Below are positions 45,281 to 55,053 of a DNA stretch of 64,000 bases, in pieces. The position numbers were made by a program, and so were the translations under genes. This DNA comes from Phoenix dactylifera. Lineage: Eukaryota; Streptophyta; Magnoliopsida; Arecales; Arecaceae. Under the pieces are notes generated by a model. It was given only the letters and a program-made list of their open reading frames with translations, was not told where the DNA came from and did not search any database. How positions within the stretch are numbered: the stretch's first letter is position 1; the number at the start of each line of letters is the position of its first letter. The DNA is taken from positions 20,716,956 to 20,780,955 of the forward strand of contig NC_052402.1 of the NCBI RefSeq assembly GCF_009389715.1, given 5' to 3'.

Positions 45281-47412
45281 GGGTCTTGGTCCGGCTGAAA
45301 TCGGATCCACGATGAGTGAGTTAGAGGTTGAGATGGCCGAGGAGTGGTTTTTTCCTCGGTGAGGGTTCCGTTTGGAACCCGCTGGGTTGGGGGATCGGGT
45401 AACGAACCCCCCGGTAGGCCGGATCGGAGTGTACTTAGAGGCACTCTGGGCCAGCCTACGGTTTTCCCTCCATGGGTTCGTGAATGAGTTGCTCGGGGAG
45501 TACCAACTTGTCCCGGCGCAAGTCGCTCCGAATGCATGGAGGACGATTATCGGGTTCTTGTCCCTGTGCATGGCATACGAGATCCCGTCTTCCGTGAACG
45601 TCTTTCGGCGGCTCTTCATATTGAAGTCCAATCCGGGAGATGGGGAGTGGCTCTATATCGCCCTTCGGGCGGGTCGGCCGCTCTTCCAGGGCGCTCCGTC
45701 GTCCATTCATGATTGGAAGAAAAAGTTTTTCTTTTTGGGTTCCGAGCGGACGTGGGGGTTCGACCCTAGGTGGAGGCAGAGCCGGCTCAGAACCGCCAAC
45801 AAACTCCCCAGGCTTTCCTCGCGCGAGCAGGGAATTCTTAACGTCGTTCGCGGCCTCGAGGATGGCATCCTTCTGAGCGGCCTCGTGAGTGAGGACGCTC
45901 TAGTCAATGTCGGTCTGAGCTCGGCGCGTCCTCAGGGTAAGGGCAGTAATAGAAAGGTTTCCTTCTTTTTTTTTTCTCAACATTTTGCGAAGTTATCTTG
46001 CTCGTCCTTGCAGATATTACGAAGATGGTAACCAAGAGTGAAGCTTTGTACGCTCGGTTCCGAAAGAGTGCTGCCGAGCTCGGAGGAGAACCGCTCGAGC
46101 CCAAGAAGAAGGCAAAGGTCTTGGCTGACGGGCCGCCGAGAGAAGCGCTCTCCGGATTGGGTCCTCCGAAGCTGCTCGGAGGGGAGGCTCGAGTTCCGAG
46201 CCCGGGAGCTCGGCTGGAGCCACTACGGCGCTTGCATGCCCGGCGCCAATCTCGCAAGTCCCCCCTCGGCCGCCCGTCCGACTCGAATGCCCGGCATCCG
46301 AGCCGGGCAGCAGCCGAGGGGCTGTGAGGCCGCCCTCGCCGAAGGCGACAAGGCCCAGCCTCTCCGACCCACCGAAGGACAAGGGCCAACAAGAGAGGCA
46401 GCCCTACGCTCCGGAATGGACGGTGTGCGAGGGCGACTCAGCCCTCGAGAATGTTGAGACGGCGCGGCAGATCTACCGCGTTGCGCTCCTTCCAGCCGAC
46501 AGGGCAATAATTCAGGCCATGAGCCTGAATAATTTTTTGGAGTCAACTCGCCTCTCTGCTATTCGGGTAGGTCTTCGTTATTTATTTATTCCTTATGCTT
46601 TTAGGTTTTATATCATAATTTTATCATCGGCCTAATTTCTGTCTTGGTTGTAGCACCTCCACGAAATCGAGACACTGATCGCACTCGGGGCAGATTACAA
46701 AGAACGAGCTTGTCGGAGTTCACGGGCACTAGAAGAGGCCGACAGAAGGCTGGTGGAGCTCGAGCTCCACAAGAAGGAGCTTTTGCTTAGAGTGGGGGCC
46801 ACCGAGGACGAAGTCAAGCTCCTATCCATGGCGCTCGATGAGGAGAAGGCCGCCCATGCCCTGACCAGGTCAGAGCTGCGGTCCACTAGGGCTCGCCTGG
46901 CGAAGGCGCAATCTCTGCTCGCAATCCGTGAGCAGAGAGTAAAAGAAGTAGAGCGGAGGGTCGAACAGCTCGAAGCTCGGGAAAAAGAGGCTCAAGAACG
47001 GGCTCAGGATGTCGTCTGGCTCTTCCGAGAATCGGAAGAGTTTCAAGAGCTGCTCGAGGAGGAAGCCGTGAACGACCTTATCCAAGGGTTCAACGACTTC
47101 CGCAATCAACTGCGCCAGCTCTGCCCCGATTTCGATCCCAATCTACTTCAGCCCGGAGCTGGAGTCGAAGGCCTCGGGGCAGGGTCGGGCGAATCGGCCA
47201 GAGAGGCAGCTCCGGAGCCTGCCCCGGAAGAAGCTGCTCGGGGAACCGCTCCTGAGGGTGTCACGGCTATCCCCGAGGTCACTCCCGAAAGCACCGAAGG
47301 CAGCGAGGTCGGGGCCACTACCAAAGGAGATCCGACGGTTGAAGCCATCGAGGTCGTCGAAGTTGAGCCCGGAGAGATTTCGGCTGAAGGTGCCACGGCA
47401 CCTGCCTCTTAA
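45281..47412 (+). pseudogene. Antisense gene in the Tat element: putative gypsy-type transposon domain plus coiled coil
   Basis: Plus-strand gene opposite to gag-pol. Segment 1 (about 45281-45934) encodes MGLGPAEIGSTMSELEVEMA and, after a TGA at 45360-45362, VPAQVAPNAWRTIIGFLSLC then FFLGSERTWGFDPRW. This matches the plant 'putative gypsy type transposon' family (PF04195, from memory). A GTAAGGG donor and a TTGCAG acceptor at about 46013 lead to DITKMVTKSEALYARFRKSA; a frameshift near 46325 precedes DPPKDKGQQERQPYAPEWTV and LNNFLESTRLSAIR, then a donor at 46567 and an acceptor near 46653. The last segment (46654-47412) encodes HLHEIETLIALGADYKERAC, a coiled coil of about 120 residues rich in E/R/L heptads, and an acidic A/E/P-rich tail ending APAS-stop. 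Antisense extra ORFs are known in Tat elements; function is unknown. Confidence 0.75.
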
Positions 47413-48586
47413 GGCTTTTTGTATTTCCTCTTTTCTTTTTTGTAACAAGTGGTCGGTTCTTATCTATTGCACGGCCGAACCTTAATTTTGTACTTGGCCT
47501 CCGGGCTTTTGAATGAAAATACTCCTTTTCAGCTTTGTTCAATTCTTTTATAGTTCACTTTTTAGCTAACGTCTCCGAGGCTCTGCTGCTCGGGTTTCTG
47601 AGCTGCTAAGGCACTCTAGATCGAAAAAATGCCCGAGCTTGCCAAGCTCTTAAGCTTGAGCCGCAGATTCGCGGTCATAGAAGCTCGGAGCCCCAACTGC
47701 GGGGCGCCAACTGCGGGGAATCCCCCGAGCTCTGGATTAAATTTTGCCGAGCTGCAGGAAAACCGAACTAGGGTTCGTGTGGGCGGGTTCGATGAGATTT
47801 CAGCTCGTAATCGGCTCGGCGGAGGACCCCGATATTGGCCGGGATTTTTATTTACATATCCAACATAAGAATGAATGGAATGTGCATATCGAATAAGGCA
47901 GACGCCGATCAGAATGTACCTTCTCGGGGTTATATGCCCCGTGCCGCGAATTGTTCTTAGTGGTACCTCAGCTCGTCGTAGAGGACGACCTCAAGCTTAA
48001 TCCGAAGCATGGGGTCGTAACCCTTTGAGCTCATACATGAAGCTGTCGCAGGCTTCAAGACGCCCAGATCTCGATCGAGGTATCTGACATCGGAACCAAG
48101 CTTCGATAATCGATGAGGATCGAACTGAGCTCGGTGGTTGATGGAGATCGAGCCGAGCTCGGTGGTTGATGGAGATCGAGCCGAGCTCGATAGACGATGG
48201 AGACCGAGCTCGACGATTGATGGAGATCGAGCCGAGCTTGGTGGTCGATGGAGATCGAGCCGAGCTCGGTGGTCGATGGAGATCGAGCCGAGCTCGGTGG
48301 TCGATGGAGATCGATGGTCGATGGAGATCGAGCCGAGCTCGATGGTCGATGGAGATCGAGCCGAGCTCGATTAGCTGATGGAGATCGATAGCTGCATCTC
48401 GGACTTCTGGCCGAGGCGTCTAGCGTCGTCTGACATTAATTATAGCATCCTAGCAGGATCGCATATTAGGTTGTCTAAAAATCACGAAACTTCCTATTAC
48501 GAGAAACGCGATCATAAATAAAGAATAGCAAAAATTACTATGAGGAAGATAAGACTTATGCTCAGAACAGAGAACCCCTTGGGGTC
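47413..48586. other. Tat element 3' region between integrase and antisense gene
   Basis: Non-coding stretch where the two opposing genes converge. It includes a 28-bp minisatellite (listed separately) and GAGCTCGG-rich sequence. A possible polyadenylation stretch for the antisense gene (TGAATGAAAA) lies near 47508-47518. Confidence 0.5.
48121..48395. repeat. 28-bp minisatellite in the Tat 3' region
   Basis: The unit GGTGGTTGATGGAGATCGAG + CCGAGCTC (28 bp, e.g. starts at 48133 and 48161) recurs about nine to ten times with some shortened units (near 48190 and 48300). Every unit carries the palindrome GAGCTC. Confidence 0.9.
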
Positions 48587-49816
48587 CTATTGATGATACA
48601 CCCGGAGGTTTTCGGAGCTCCAACTTCGTGGAATGGGGGTCCCTTCGAGGGATTCCAGCTTGTACGCTCCGGGTCTTTGGATGCGCGTGACCCGATAGGA
48701 TCCTTCCCAATTCGGGGCCAACTTCCCTTGCTCGGTCGGCTGGGAGGCTTCAGCTCTTCTAAGGACGAGGTCTCCCACTTTGAAGGATTTGAGTTTGACC
48801 CTGGCGTTGTAGTATTGCGCCATCTTTTGCTGGTATCTCGCCATGCGGATCCGGGCAGCTTCCCTCGTCTTCTTGATGAGGTCCAGGTTGTTCCTGAGTT
48901 GCGTAGCACTGGAGTCGGCATCATAACATTCTACCCTTGGAGAAGGGAGTCCGATTTCCAACGGGATAACGGCCTCCGTTCCGTACGTTAAGTTGAAGGG
49001 AGTCTCGCCGGTGGGTGCGCGGAATGTGGTCTGATAAGCCCACAAGACGTTGTATAGGTCTTCGACCCACTGCCCTTTGGACTGATCGAGCCTAGTTTTA
49101 AGTTCCTGCAAAATAGTACGATTTGTTACCTCGGTTTCTCCATTTGCCTGAGGATGTGCGACCGAGGTAAAACGGTGGTCGATGCTGAGCTCCGAGCAGA
49201 ATTCTCTAAAACGAGCGTTGTCGAACTGGCGGCCGTTATCTGATATGAGGATGTGGGGGAGCCCGAATCTACAGATTATGAACTTCCAAATAAAGTCCCG
49301 CATCTTCTGCTCGGTGATCCGGGCCACTAGCTCGGCTTCGACCCACTTCGTGAAGTAATCAATGGAGACGATCAGAAATTTTCTCTGCCCAATCGCCAAG
49401 GGGAACGGTCCCAGGATATCAATTTCCCATTGAGCGAATGGCTAGGGGGAGCTGATTGAAGTCAAGGGGGCTGAGAGTCGGCGCTGGATGTTGGCATTCC
49501 TCTGGCACCGGTTGCATCTCTGAACAAAATCCAGTGCATCCTTCTGGAGTGTCGGCCAATAGTATCCTTGGCGCAAGATTTTGCATGCCAGTGCTCGGCT
49601 TCCCAAATGGTTTCCGCAGATGCCTTCGTGGACTTCGCGCATTGCGTAATCCGCCTCCGACGGGCGGAGACATCTGAGGAAGGGAGAGGTAAAAGATCTC
49701 CTGTAGAGCTTGCCTTCATACAGTATGTATCTCGAGGCTAGGCGCTTGACTCGACGAGCCTCACGCTCATCGTTGGGGAGAACTCCATTCTGTAGGTAGC
49801 TAACAAGCTCATCCAT
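48587..49816 (-). pseudogene. Tat integrase (zinc finger, core, C-terminal), interrupted
   Basis: Catalyses insertion of the cDNA. Upstream frame (49442-49816): MDELVSYLQNGVLPNDERE then an HHCC finger (H in REVHEGICGNH, C in CNRCQRNA). A TAG at 49442-49444 replaces an expected tryptophan (SSP-stop-PFAQW). The frame continues as the core: DYFTKWVEAE, ISDNGRQFD and NGETEVTNRTI supply the D,D,E residues. Then GDLVLRRA and WEGSYRV are the GPY/F-like C-terminal region, ending LRVYHQ-stop at 48587. A separate frame change lies upstream near 49970. Confidence 0.9.
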
Positions 49817-49883
49817 CCAGCTTGGCTCAACGTCAAGCTGGGGATCTGGAGGTACTCCAGTGCCGCCGCTTTTGGGAGCTCGC

Positions 49884-50270
49884 TCATGCGGGAGGACGCC
49901 AATTTTGATAATTGGTCGGCGCTGAGATTCTCCGACCTAGCAATATGTTGGATGTGGAAGGAACCAGAGTTGAAGTGAGGTGCCGCACCTTCTGGAGATA
50001 TTTTTGCATTGTCGGTTCTCTTGCTTCGAAGTCCTCCAAAATTTGGCTTACAACCAATTGGGAGTCGCTAAAAGCCTTCAAGTTCTCGACCTTCAGCTCT
50101 CTAGCCAGCTTAAGCCCGGCTATGAGCGCTTCGTATTCCGCCATATTGTTAGAGGCGGGAAACTCGAGGTGTAAAGCCTGCTCGGCGACCACTCTATCTG
50201 GACTGGTGAGAATGAGGCCCGCTCCGCTACCCCCCGAGTTCGAAGAACCATCGACATGCAGAGTCCACAT
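49884..50270 (-). pseudogene. Tat second (archaeal-type) RNase H
   Basis: Reads MWTLHVDGSSNSGGSGAGLI ... NMAEYEALIAGLKLA ... AFSDSQLVVSQI: D, E and D of the RNase H active site are present. It follows the pol TAG at 50283-50285 in the same frame, so the domain is cut off by a stop. Its own frame fails near 49970, where the sense continuation HIQHIARSENLSADQLSKLA lies in another frame. A second RNase H after the usual one is the mark of the Tat lineage. Confidence 0.88.
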
Positions 50271-50282
50271 CGACCTCGGGGT

Positions 50283-52421
50283 CTACTCCGCTAGCGCGGG
50301 TTCGAGCTCGACCTCGTCTGGCACAGTGCACTCGACTATAAAATCGGCGAGTGCCTGCGCTTTGATCGCCGGTATGGGTCGGTACTCGAGGTCGAACTCT
50401 CCGAGCTCGATGGCCCACTTTGTAACTCGACCAGCGCGATCTGATCGCTGCAGGATCTGCTTTATTGGCTGGTCGGTCAACACGGCCACCGTGTGAGCTT
50501 GAAAATAAGGCCGGAGCCTTCGAGCTGAGACGACTAGGGTGAAGACGGTCTTTTCCAGCTTGGAGTATCGGGTCTCAGCATCCCTCAAAACCCGGCTGGT
50601 GTAGTATACCGGCTTTTGAAGCTTGCTCTCCTCTCGAACCAGGACCGAGCTCACTGCTATGGGAGAAACGGCTAAGTATAGGTAGAGGAGCTCGCCCTGC
50701 TGAGGCTTTGTAAGCAATGGAGGAGAGGCGAGAAGGCACTTGAGCTCTTTGAAGGCTTGCTGACACTCTGCCGACCACAAAAAGTTCTTTGGCTTCTTGA
50801 GAGCCGCAAAGAATGGAAGGCAGCGCTCGGCCGATCGGAAGACGAAACTTTCAAGAGCTGCAACTTGGCCTGTAAGCTGTTGCACTTCTTTGACTGTCCT
50901 CGGGGGCGTCATCTCTTGGAGCGCTCGAATCTTCTCGGGATTGGCCTCGATTCTCCGCTGTGTAATTACAAAGCCAAGAAACTTGCCCGAGGTGACTCCG
51001 AACGCACATTTGGCAAGATTGAGCTTCATCCGGTACCTTCGGAGTGTAGAGAGTGCCTCGTTGAGGTCGGTCACATGATCTTGCGCCATTCGGCTTTTCA
51101 CCAACATGTCATCAACATAGACCTCCATGTTTCGACCTATTTGATCTTTAAAAATTTGGCTGACTAGCCGCTGATAGGTCGCTCCAGCATTCTTTAGGCC
51201 GAAAGGCATAACTTTGTAGCAGTAGGTGCCCCCGTCGGTGATGAAGGCTGTCTTCTCTTCATCCTCTGGCGCCATCCGGATCTGGTTGTATCCTGAGAAT
51301 GCGTCCATGAAAGACAGTAGTTCGTGTCCCGAGGTGGAATCCGCAAGCTGGTCGATGCTAGTGAGTGGGAAGCTATCTTTTGGGCAGGCCTTGTTCAGGT
51401 CGGTGTAGTCCACACACATGCGCCACTTTCCGCTAGCCTTTCTGACAAGGACCACATTGGCGAGCCACTCCGGATAAGACATCTCCCGGATGAAGCCGAC
51501 CTCGAGGAACTTGTCGACTTCCTCGGCCGCTGCTCGTTGTCGCTCTGGAGCAGCACTTCGCTTCTTCTGTCGCACAGGCTTACAGGTTGGCTTCACTTGG
51601 AGTCGGTGGATCGCGACCTCCGGATCTATCCCCGGCATATCGGCGGACGACCAGGCGAAGACGTTCATGTTGTTCCGCAGGAAGCTGATAAGGCGATCTC
51701 TCTCACGAGCATCAAGGTCGGAGCCGATCTGCACGGTTAGCTCGGAAAAATTTTCTCGTAAAGGGATTTGGATGAGCAGCTCACCAGACTCTACCCACTT
51801 CTTCTGAGGGCCGACCCGTGCCTCTAAAGTTTCGTCCAAGAGCTTGCCATCTGGTGTCGGAACCGATACTTTGGCTGGTTGCTTCGCCTCGTGGGTCGCC
51901 ATGTAGCATCGCCTTGCCACCGCCTGGTCTCCACGAACTTCGCCGACTCCTTGGCTGGTGGGGAACCGCATAAGCAGGTGGCAGGTTGAGACCACGGCTC
52001 GAAGAGCGTTGAGCCCTGGTCGTCCGAGGATGGCGTTATAGGCCGAGGGCAGACGCACTACGAGGAAATCCATCCTCACGGTACTTTCTCGGGAAGCGAG
52101 CCCGACCGTGACCAGGAGATCAATCTCGCCCTCCACCGGAACCGAGTTTCCAGTAAATCCGACCAGCGGGGCGTTCATCCTCCGTAATTGCTTCTCTATC
52201 ATCCCCATTCTAGAATAGGCATCAAAATACAAAACATTCGCCGAGCTTCCATTATCAACTAGGACACGTTTTACATCAAACTTGTTCACAACCATAGAGA
52301 TGACCACAGCATCGTCATGGGGGGTTTCAACTCCCTCCAAGTCCTCATCCGAGAACGAGATAGTTTCGGAGGCGCGCAGGCGCTTCGGGGTGGTTCCTTC
52401 CTCTGCAGCTCCTCCGACCAA
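50283..52421 (-). CDS. Tat protease-reverse transcriptase-RNase H polyprotein segment
   Basis: A 712-codon open frame. Residues 50-66 KRVLVDNGSSANVLYF carry the aspartic protease site (DNGSS at 56-60, as usual in Tat elements). The reverse transcriptase follows: FIREMSYPEWLANVVLVRKA, LLSFMDAFSGYNQIRMAPED, TYCYKVMPFGLKNAGATYQR and EVYVDDMLVKS (YVDD codons at 51108-51119). The first RNase H is TRYSKLEKTVFTLV...QPIKQILQ. It ends ALAE then TAG. It overlaps the gag frame by 136 bases in a different frame; whether that is programmed frameshifting or decay is not clear. Cytoplasmic cDNA synthesis is the known role. Rest of the element is broken, so activity is unlikely. Confidence 0.93.
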   Translation of the reverse strand: MVGGAAEEGTTPKRLRASETISFSDEDLEGVETPHDDAVVISMVVNKFDVKRVLVDNGSSANVLYFDAYSRMGMIEKQLRRMNAPLVGFTGNSVPVEGEIDLLVTVGLASRESTVRMDFLVVRLPSAYNAILGRPGLNALRAVVSTCHLLMRFPTSQGVGEVRGDQAVARRCYMATHEAKQPAKVSVPTPDGKLLDETLEARVGPQKKWVESGELLIQIPLRENFSELTVQIGSDLDARERDRLISFLRNNMNVFAWSSADMPGIDPEVAIHRLQVKPTCKPVRQKKRSAAPERQRAAAEEVDKFLEVGFIREMSYPEWLANVVLVRKASGKWRMCVDYTDLNKACPKDSFPLTSIDQLADSTSGHELLSFMDAFSGYNQIRMAPEDEEKTAFITDGGTYCYKVMPFGLKNAGATYQRLVSQIFKDQIGRNMEVYVDDMLVKSRMAQDHVTDLNEALSTLRRYRMKLNLAKCAFGVTSGKFLGFVITQRRIEANPEKIRALQEMTPPRTVKEVQQLTGQVAALESFVFRSAERCLPFFAALKKPKNFLWSAECQQAFKELKCLLASPPLLTKPQQGELLYLYLAVSPIAVSSVLVREESKLQKPVYYTSRVLRDAETRYSKLEKTVFTLVVSARRLRPYFQAHTVAVLTDQPIKQILQRSDRAGRVTKWAIELGEFDLEYRPIPAIKAQALADFIVECTVPDEVELEPALAE

Positions 52422-53985
52422 GGTTCCGCCTCGGATGGTGTTAATGGTGCCGGCGATGGGTCTGGTGGCATTTGGATCTTCGGGCTGTGCGGTATCCTCC
52501 GCTGGCCTTTACTCTTCACGCTGGTCCGTACGAACCGGTTGAGCACTCCTCGGCGGATGAGTGCCTCGATCTCGTTCCGGAGCTGGAAGCAGTTTTCCGT
52601 ATCATGGCAGTGGTCTCGGTGGAAGCGGCAGTACTTCCGGGGATTGCGCCAGGCCCCGGGATCCCGCCTCGGGGGCGGAGGCCGGAAATAATTTGGGCCC
52701 TCGATCTCCATGAGAATCTCAGTCCGAGGAGCAGTAAGGGGAGTGTAGTTTTCGTACCTCCCGTTGGGTATGCGGGACCGCGGTGGAGATCTCGGCCGAG
52801 GTGAAGACCTTGGTCGAAGCGGTCCCTGCAACCGGGGTGGACTCTTCAGACGGGGCGGGTTCTTGTCACGGCGCGGAGACGGGCTTCTGGGACGGTCGTG
52901 CTCCTCACGATGCCTTTTCTGCTTTTTGGAGGTCTGCTCGGCCCCGCTCCGTCTAGAAGCGATGACTTCCTCGGCTTTCGCATACTTCCGCGCCCGAACC
53001 AGCATCTCAGTGAGGTCAACAGGAAAATTCTTCTCGATGGAGAAGAGAAATCTGTAAGACCGGACCCCAGTCTTCAGTGCCAACATGGCAATTGACTGGT
53101 CAAGCTCCCGGACCTCCCATGTTGCGATGGTGAAGCGGTCCAAATATTCCCTGAGGGATTCTCCCTCCTTTTGTCTTATGTCAAGAAGGGAGTCTGAGGT
53201 CCGCCGCTGGGGTCGGCTAGCAGTGAAATTGGTGGGGAATTGCCTACCGAGATGCTCAAAAGAAGAGACGGTACTAAGCTTCAGCCCGGTAAACCAAAGC
53301 CGAGCTGCTCCCCGGAGTGTTGCTGGAAAGGCTTTGCAAAGCATGGCCTCCGAGTTTCCCTGCAGGGCTATTAAGGCCCGATAGCTTTCCAGGTGGTCGA
53401 GGGGGTCGGTCTTGCCGTTGTAAGGCTCCATCTGGGGCATCTTAAACCTCAGCGGGACCGGCTCATCCTCGATTTGTTGGGAGAAGGGGGACCTCGTGGT
53501 AAACTCGAAGTCGCCATCGCATCCCATCCTTCTGCCGTGGAGCGCCTCGATCTGGCGCTCCAGCTTCTCGACCTTCTTGTCGAGCTCATCGCACTGGGGG
53601 ATCGCCGCGGTGGTCCGCTCTGGCATAGGTGGCCCTGGGACTGACTCGGCTTCTGATGGTTGCGGCCAGTCACCAGGACCCCTCACCGGGGGTTCTCTCC
53701 AGGGGGATGCCTGGGCGTGGAGATCTTGGCCTTGGGGGGGCGCTTCACTTACAGGGGTGTCGGCTGAACCGGAGCTTGAGGGAACGGTGCTGTCGGGACG
53801 CCCCTAGGCTGCAGGCCTTGGACAACAGCGGCCAAGGCCTGAACTTGCTGCACCAGAGCATCAAACTGTTCCGGTCGAACTTGGAAAGTCGAATCGGCCG
53901 GAGGGGGTGAGTTTTGGACAGAGTGTCCAGGGCTAGGTGGAGGACGTCGGGAGGCATTAGAAGCTCCCTTGCTTCTCAACTTCAT
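52286..53985 (-). pseudogene. Tat gag (frameshifted)
   Basis: The capsid protein starts MKLRSKGASNASRRPPPSPG at 53985 with an FDALVQQVQALAAVVQGLQ helix. The frame ends at 53749, and the homologous continuation (VRGPGDWPQPSEAESVPGPP) lies in another frame, open to 52286. The retrotransposon gag domain is clear: MEPYNGKTDPLDHLESYRAL, FPATLRGAARLWFTGLKLST, KEGESLREYLDRFTIATWEV. A basic RPRSPPRSR tract and a CRFHRDHCHDTENCFQLRNE motif (zinc-knuckle-like) follow. One frameshift near 53750 breaks it. Confidence 0.88.
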
Positions 53986-54018
53986 GGTCGCGACTCGGTC
54001 CCCTCCTCTAGCGCCAAC

Positions 54019-54816
54019 TATTGCTGGAAATTGGACCCGGGGGCGGCCGTCGGCTGAGGAGGAGGAGCTCCGGGAGGGCTTGGCAAACGGCGGCGATCCG
54101 GCGATGTGCGGGGTCCTCCGGGGGACCTGCAAGAAGCCGGTGGCCTGACTTTTCCGGCGCTGGCCCTCCGATGCTTAAGTCAGAAGGGGCAAGTATATGA
54201 GCGGAGGTAGAAATCAATAGTCAGAATCTCAATCCCCCCCCCTAAGATGGAGAAATTCCCCTGTTATAGAGGGGGTTGGGTTACCTGTGATGTGACGGGG
54301 CAAACGATCTGTCGTACAATTGGGCATGCAGTAGAAATTAATGCTCGATTGTGTGAATCAATGTTGTTACTGTTGGAGATTAGGCCAAAGCTCTTGAGTC
54401 GTCGTGGAGTCGTGCCATCATTCATAATCAAGCAGGTTGCCGTAAGAGGCTTGATGTCCGTAGGCAACGGAAGTCATACGCTTTAATTGTTGAGTAGGCT
54501 GAGGGCCTGCAAGTGCCATACGCTTTGATGGTTGAGTGAACAGGATACCTGCAGGACCCATACACATTAATTGTTGATGAAAGCAACACGTAGTCTTTCG
54601 GTCGCGCTGCGGGGGGATGTGACCTCAGTGCGCAGGTTGGGCATTTTTGGGTTGGTAGAGCTGTTCGGGTGCTTCCAGGTCGAAGGGGGTCTGCTCGACT
54701 GTCTACAGTCGGAGGGGATCTGCTCGGTCGGCCCCCGCTCGGAGGGGACCTGCTCAACCGGCCCCTGCTCGGCGGGTCTGCTCGGGCAAGCGTGGCGACA
54801 TGTTTTTCCCCCAACA
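54019..54816 (-). repeat. Tat element 5' LTR (right)
   Basis: 798 bp, TATTGCTGG...CCCAACA on the plus strand (the terminal CA on the minus strand is changed to TA). It pairs with 43889-44749. The primer site (TTGGCGC...) begins one or two bases inside, at about 54017. Confidence 0.9.
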
Positions 54817-55053
54817 CTGCCCTAGGAAGAGGGAAAAGGGGTCTTTTATAGAAGAGGATTGGTTCAATTTAGGTAAGATTTGATTCCCCTTTTTTTCCTT
54901 TTTTTTTTTCTTTTCTCCTCTTGAGGTGGATTCGGGAAGGGATTGATGCAGGGGAGGGAGAAGACACCGTTCGGGAGTCTCCCTCCCCTTCACATGGGTC
55001 GGGCCGGTGCTGTGGTTAGCGGGCCGGCCCGGCTCAAAATGTGGCTCTTACAG

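Larger units (their letters stand above)
43889..54816 (-). mobile_element. Ty3/gypsy Tat-lineage LTR retrotransposon, nested, defective
   Basis: A 10.9 kb element transcribed on the minus strand. LTRs are 43889-44749 and 54019-54816; the target duplication is ATGCC (43884-43888) and CTGCC (54817-54821). The order on the minus strand is 5' LTR, primer site TTGGCGCTAGAGG (about 54017-54005), gag, protease with DNGSS, reverse transcriptase with YVDD, RNase H, a second RNase H, integrase, a long 3' region with an antisense gene, and 3' LTR. Domain order and the extra RNase H indicate the Tat lineage. Two in-frame stops (50283-50285, 49442-49444) and two frameshifts (near 53750 and 49970) disable it. 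By eye about 10 mismatches in the first 190 LTR bases suggest an old insertion. Confidence 0.92.
42044..55052 (+). mobile_element. Outer solo-LTR-like element in CAP-H2 copy B, hosting a Tat retrotransposon
   Basis: Starts TATCACGCCCCGAACCC at 42044 and ends GGCTCTTACA at 55052. The flanks GGCTC (42039-42043) and GGTTC (55053-55057) correspond to the single GGTTC of the empty site in unit A (23436-23440), so this is a 5-bp target duplication with one change. Without the nested Tat element it is about 2.08 kb of non-coding DNA (42044-43888 plus 54822-55052) with a CT run near 43841-43864. A solo LTR of a gypsy element is the best reading. Confidence 0.82.

Noticed and set aside
50283-50285. 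Programmed stop-codon readthrough between pol and the second RNase H
   Set aside because: The element also has a tryptophan-to-TAG change at 49442-49444 and frameshifts near 49970 and 53750, so ordinary decay explains the stop.
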